Below are positions 35,966-37,008 of a stretch of 37,008 nt of DNA, piece after piece. A program made the translations under genes and the position numbers. The number at the start of each line of letters is the position of its first letter. The stretch's first letter is position 1. The DNA comes from Alphaproteobacteria bacterium (GTDB lineage: Bacteria; Pseudomonadota; Alphaproteobacteria; Rhizobiales; BM303), in NCBI GenBank assembly GCA_024275895.1, contig JAJRYE010000104.1, positions 1 through 37,008 of the forward strand, in the 5' to 3' direction. Under the pieces are notes generated by a model that was not told the origin of the DNA, made no database searches, and was given only the letters and a program-made list of their open reading frames with translations.

Positions 35966-37008
35966 ATGTTTTTATCTTCCTCAAAGCAAAAGCCGGATGA
36001 CGAAGTCGGGCAGATCGGGGCGCTTCTTCGTCAGTCCCGCGAGGCCATCAGTGAAAATCTTGATGATATTGCGGTTCATCTGCGGATTGACCCGGCCATC
36101 CTGAGTGCGCTTGAAGAGGGGCGGGTGCAGGATTTGCCCGGCTGGGCCCGGGCGATCGGGGCGCTGCGCAGCTATGCCGAATATCTTGATCTTGACGCGT
36201 CGCCGCTGGTGGTGCGCTACCGCAAGATCATGGCGGAGCCGGCCGGCTATACCGCCAAACCGGCGCGGCGGCCGGACCCTGAACCGGCGGTGCAAAAGCC
36301 GGCCCTGCATACGCAGGAAGAACCCCGGGCCAAAGCCGCGCCGCCGATGCGAAAACATAAAACGCCGCGCGGGCTTGTCTTCGCGGTCACGGTCTTTATC
36401 GGCATTGCGGTTTTTGCCGGGATTTACCTCTCCTCGTCACCGGTGCCGGACACGGATGTCCAGCCGGTGTCGCAAAAACTCAAAGCCATGCTTGACCGCA
36501 CCATCGGCGCCGCTATCAAGGATGAGGCCGCCGATGAGACGGGCGGCGGCGTCAAGGTCAAGACGCAGACCCTGCCCCTGCCGGGGCTGGGCACGGATCA
36601 GCCGGTTGAGGCGGATAATGTAACCGCTATCACAAAAACCCCTGTTTCAGGCGAAACGGCAACGAAGGAAGCTGCCGTCATTCCGGACGGAAGCTTGGTG
36701 GCAACGTACCTCCATAATTGGCTCGTTCCGCTCCTACCCGAGACGCTGAAATGGGACGAAGAAGCCTCGCGGAATTCTGCTTTGTTGGCTGCGAAAGCAG
36801 TCAAAACCCGTTACAAGAAATACGAACCGGGCGACGCATTGGAAAAGCGGAATAACTTCGATCTGGAAAAATCCGTGATCACCGCGGGTGTTCCCCTCGA
36901 CCTGCTCGATATCGAATTGCTCAAGGCCGAACATGCCAGCTATGTCGATAGCCTCGGGTATGGAGCGAAAATCCTTCGGACCGTGTTGTTTTTCGGACTC
37001 TTCGCTGC
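35966..37008 (+). CDS. RodZ-like HTH_25 membrane protein continuing into a 7TMR-HDED-like domain (runs off window)
   Basis: From ATG 35966 (AAGG ahead) the frame is open for 347 codons to the window end. Residues 15–85 are an HTH_25 domain (LLRQSREAISENLDDIAVHL; LPGWARAIGALRSYAEYL), as in alphaproteobacterial RodZ-like proteins downstream of ptsP. A Pro/Ala-rich linker leads to one membrane helix at about 136–157. Normally a DUF4115 domain would follow. Instead, from about residue 239 the sequence reads IPDGSL…TLKWDEEASRNSALLAAKAV, then YKKYEPGDALE and LLKAEHASYVDSLGYGAKIL, and a new hydrophobic segment starts. This resembles the extracytoplasmic HDED part and first helix of 7TMR-HDED phosphohydrolases, especially planctomycete ones. 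Codon use changes too. It is a genuine fusion or a chimeric join. Confidence 0.7.
   Translation, partial: MFLSSSKQKPDDEVGQIGALLRQSREAISENLDDIAVHLRIDPAILSALEEGRVQDLPGWARAIGALRSYAEYLDLDASPLVVRYRKIMAEPAGYTAKPARRPDPEPAVQKPALHTQEEPRAKAAPPMRKHKTPRGLVFAVTVFIGIAVFAGIYLSSSPVPDTDVQPVSQKLKAMLDRTIGAAIKDEAADETGGGVKVKTQTLPLPGLGTDQPVEADNVTAITKTPVSGETATKEAAVIPDGSLVATYLHNWLVPLLPETLKWDEEASRNSALLAAKAVKTRYKKYEPGDALEKRNNFDLEKSVITAGVPLDLLDIELLKAEHASYVDSLGYGAKILRTVLFFGLFA

Overview
The window is chromosomal DNA of an alphaproteobacterium, about 60% GC by eye and densely packed. Several genes and their order point there: a CarD–FdxA–S4–SUV3-type helicase cluster, a BolA/J-protein/CobS/CobT block beside rpmB, the SecA–PpiC–ArgJ–MutT run, and LysC followed by PtsP and an HTH_25 (RodZ-like) membrane protein. 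UbiG indicates ubiquinone-based respiration. I cannot name the order or genus. I saw no tRNA, rRNA, CRISPR array, transposase or phage gene.

Layout. 1–4441 (minus): SUV3-like helicase, S4 RNA-binding protein, 7Fe ferredoxin and CarD (cut by the left edge). 4442–4943 is the only gene-free stretch above 450 bp. 4944–5810 is a secreted DUF3108-like protein. rpmB and a yhhQ-type queuosine-precursor transporter follow on the plus strand (6060–7105). 7126–11642 (minus) is a tight operon of J-domain protein, CobS, CobT and a phytase-like secreted protein. bolA and an ArsN2-like acetyltransferase diverge from it (11790–12577). 12609–15569 (minus) is aroK–aroB–corC, with the two enzymes in the shikimate pathway. 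15709–17847 (plus) carries a 54-residue membrane protein, xerD and accA, followed by a YafK-like L,D-transpeptidase lipoprotein. An SLC13 transporter (minus) and an alpha/beta hydrolase (plus) diverge around 20.5 kb. secA (minus) and ppiC–argJ (plus) diverge around 24.4 kb.

Between argJ and comF are mutT and two orphan Flp-type pilins. The second pilin has lost the Glu+5 of the class. An NDUFAF5/BioC-like methyltransferase with an eroded SAM motif diverges from comF. Then come grxC, a nitrilase-superfamily amidase and a DUF1178 protein on plus, ubiG on minus, and lysC and ptsP on plus.

The most striking feature is at the right edge. An open frame starting at 35966 begins as a normal alphaproteobacterial RodZ-like HTH plus one membrane helix. 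Within about 36600–36690 it changes base usage and continues in frame into what looks like the extracytoplasmic domain of a 7TMR-HDED/HD phosphohydrolase of a planctomycete-like kind. It is either a new receptor-type fusion or a chimeric assembly join. No stop codon is reached before the window ends.
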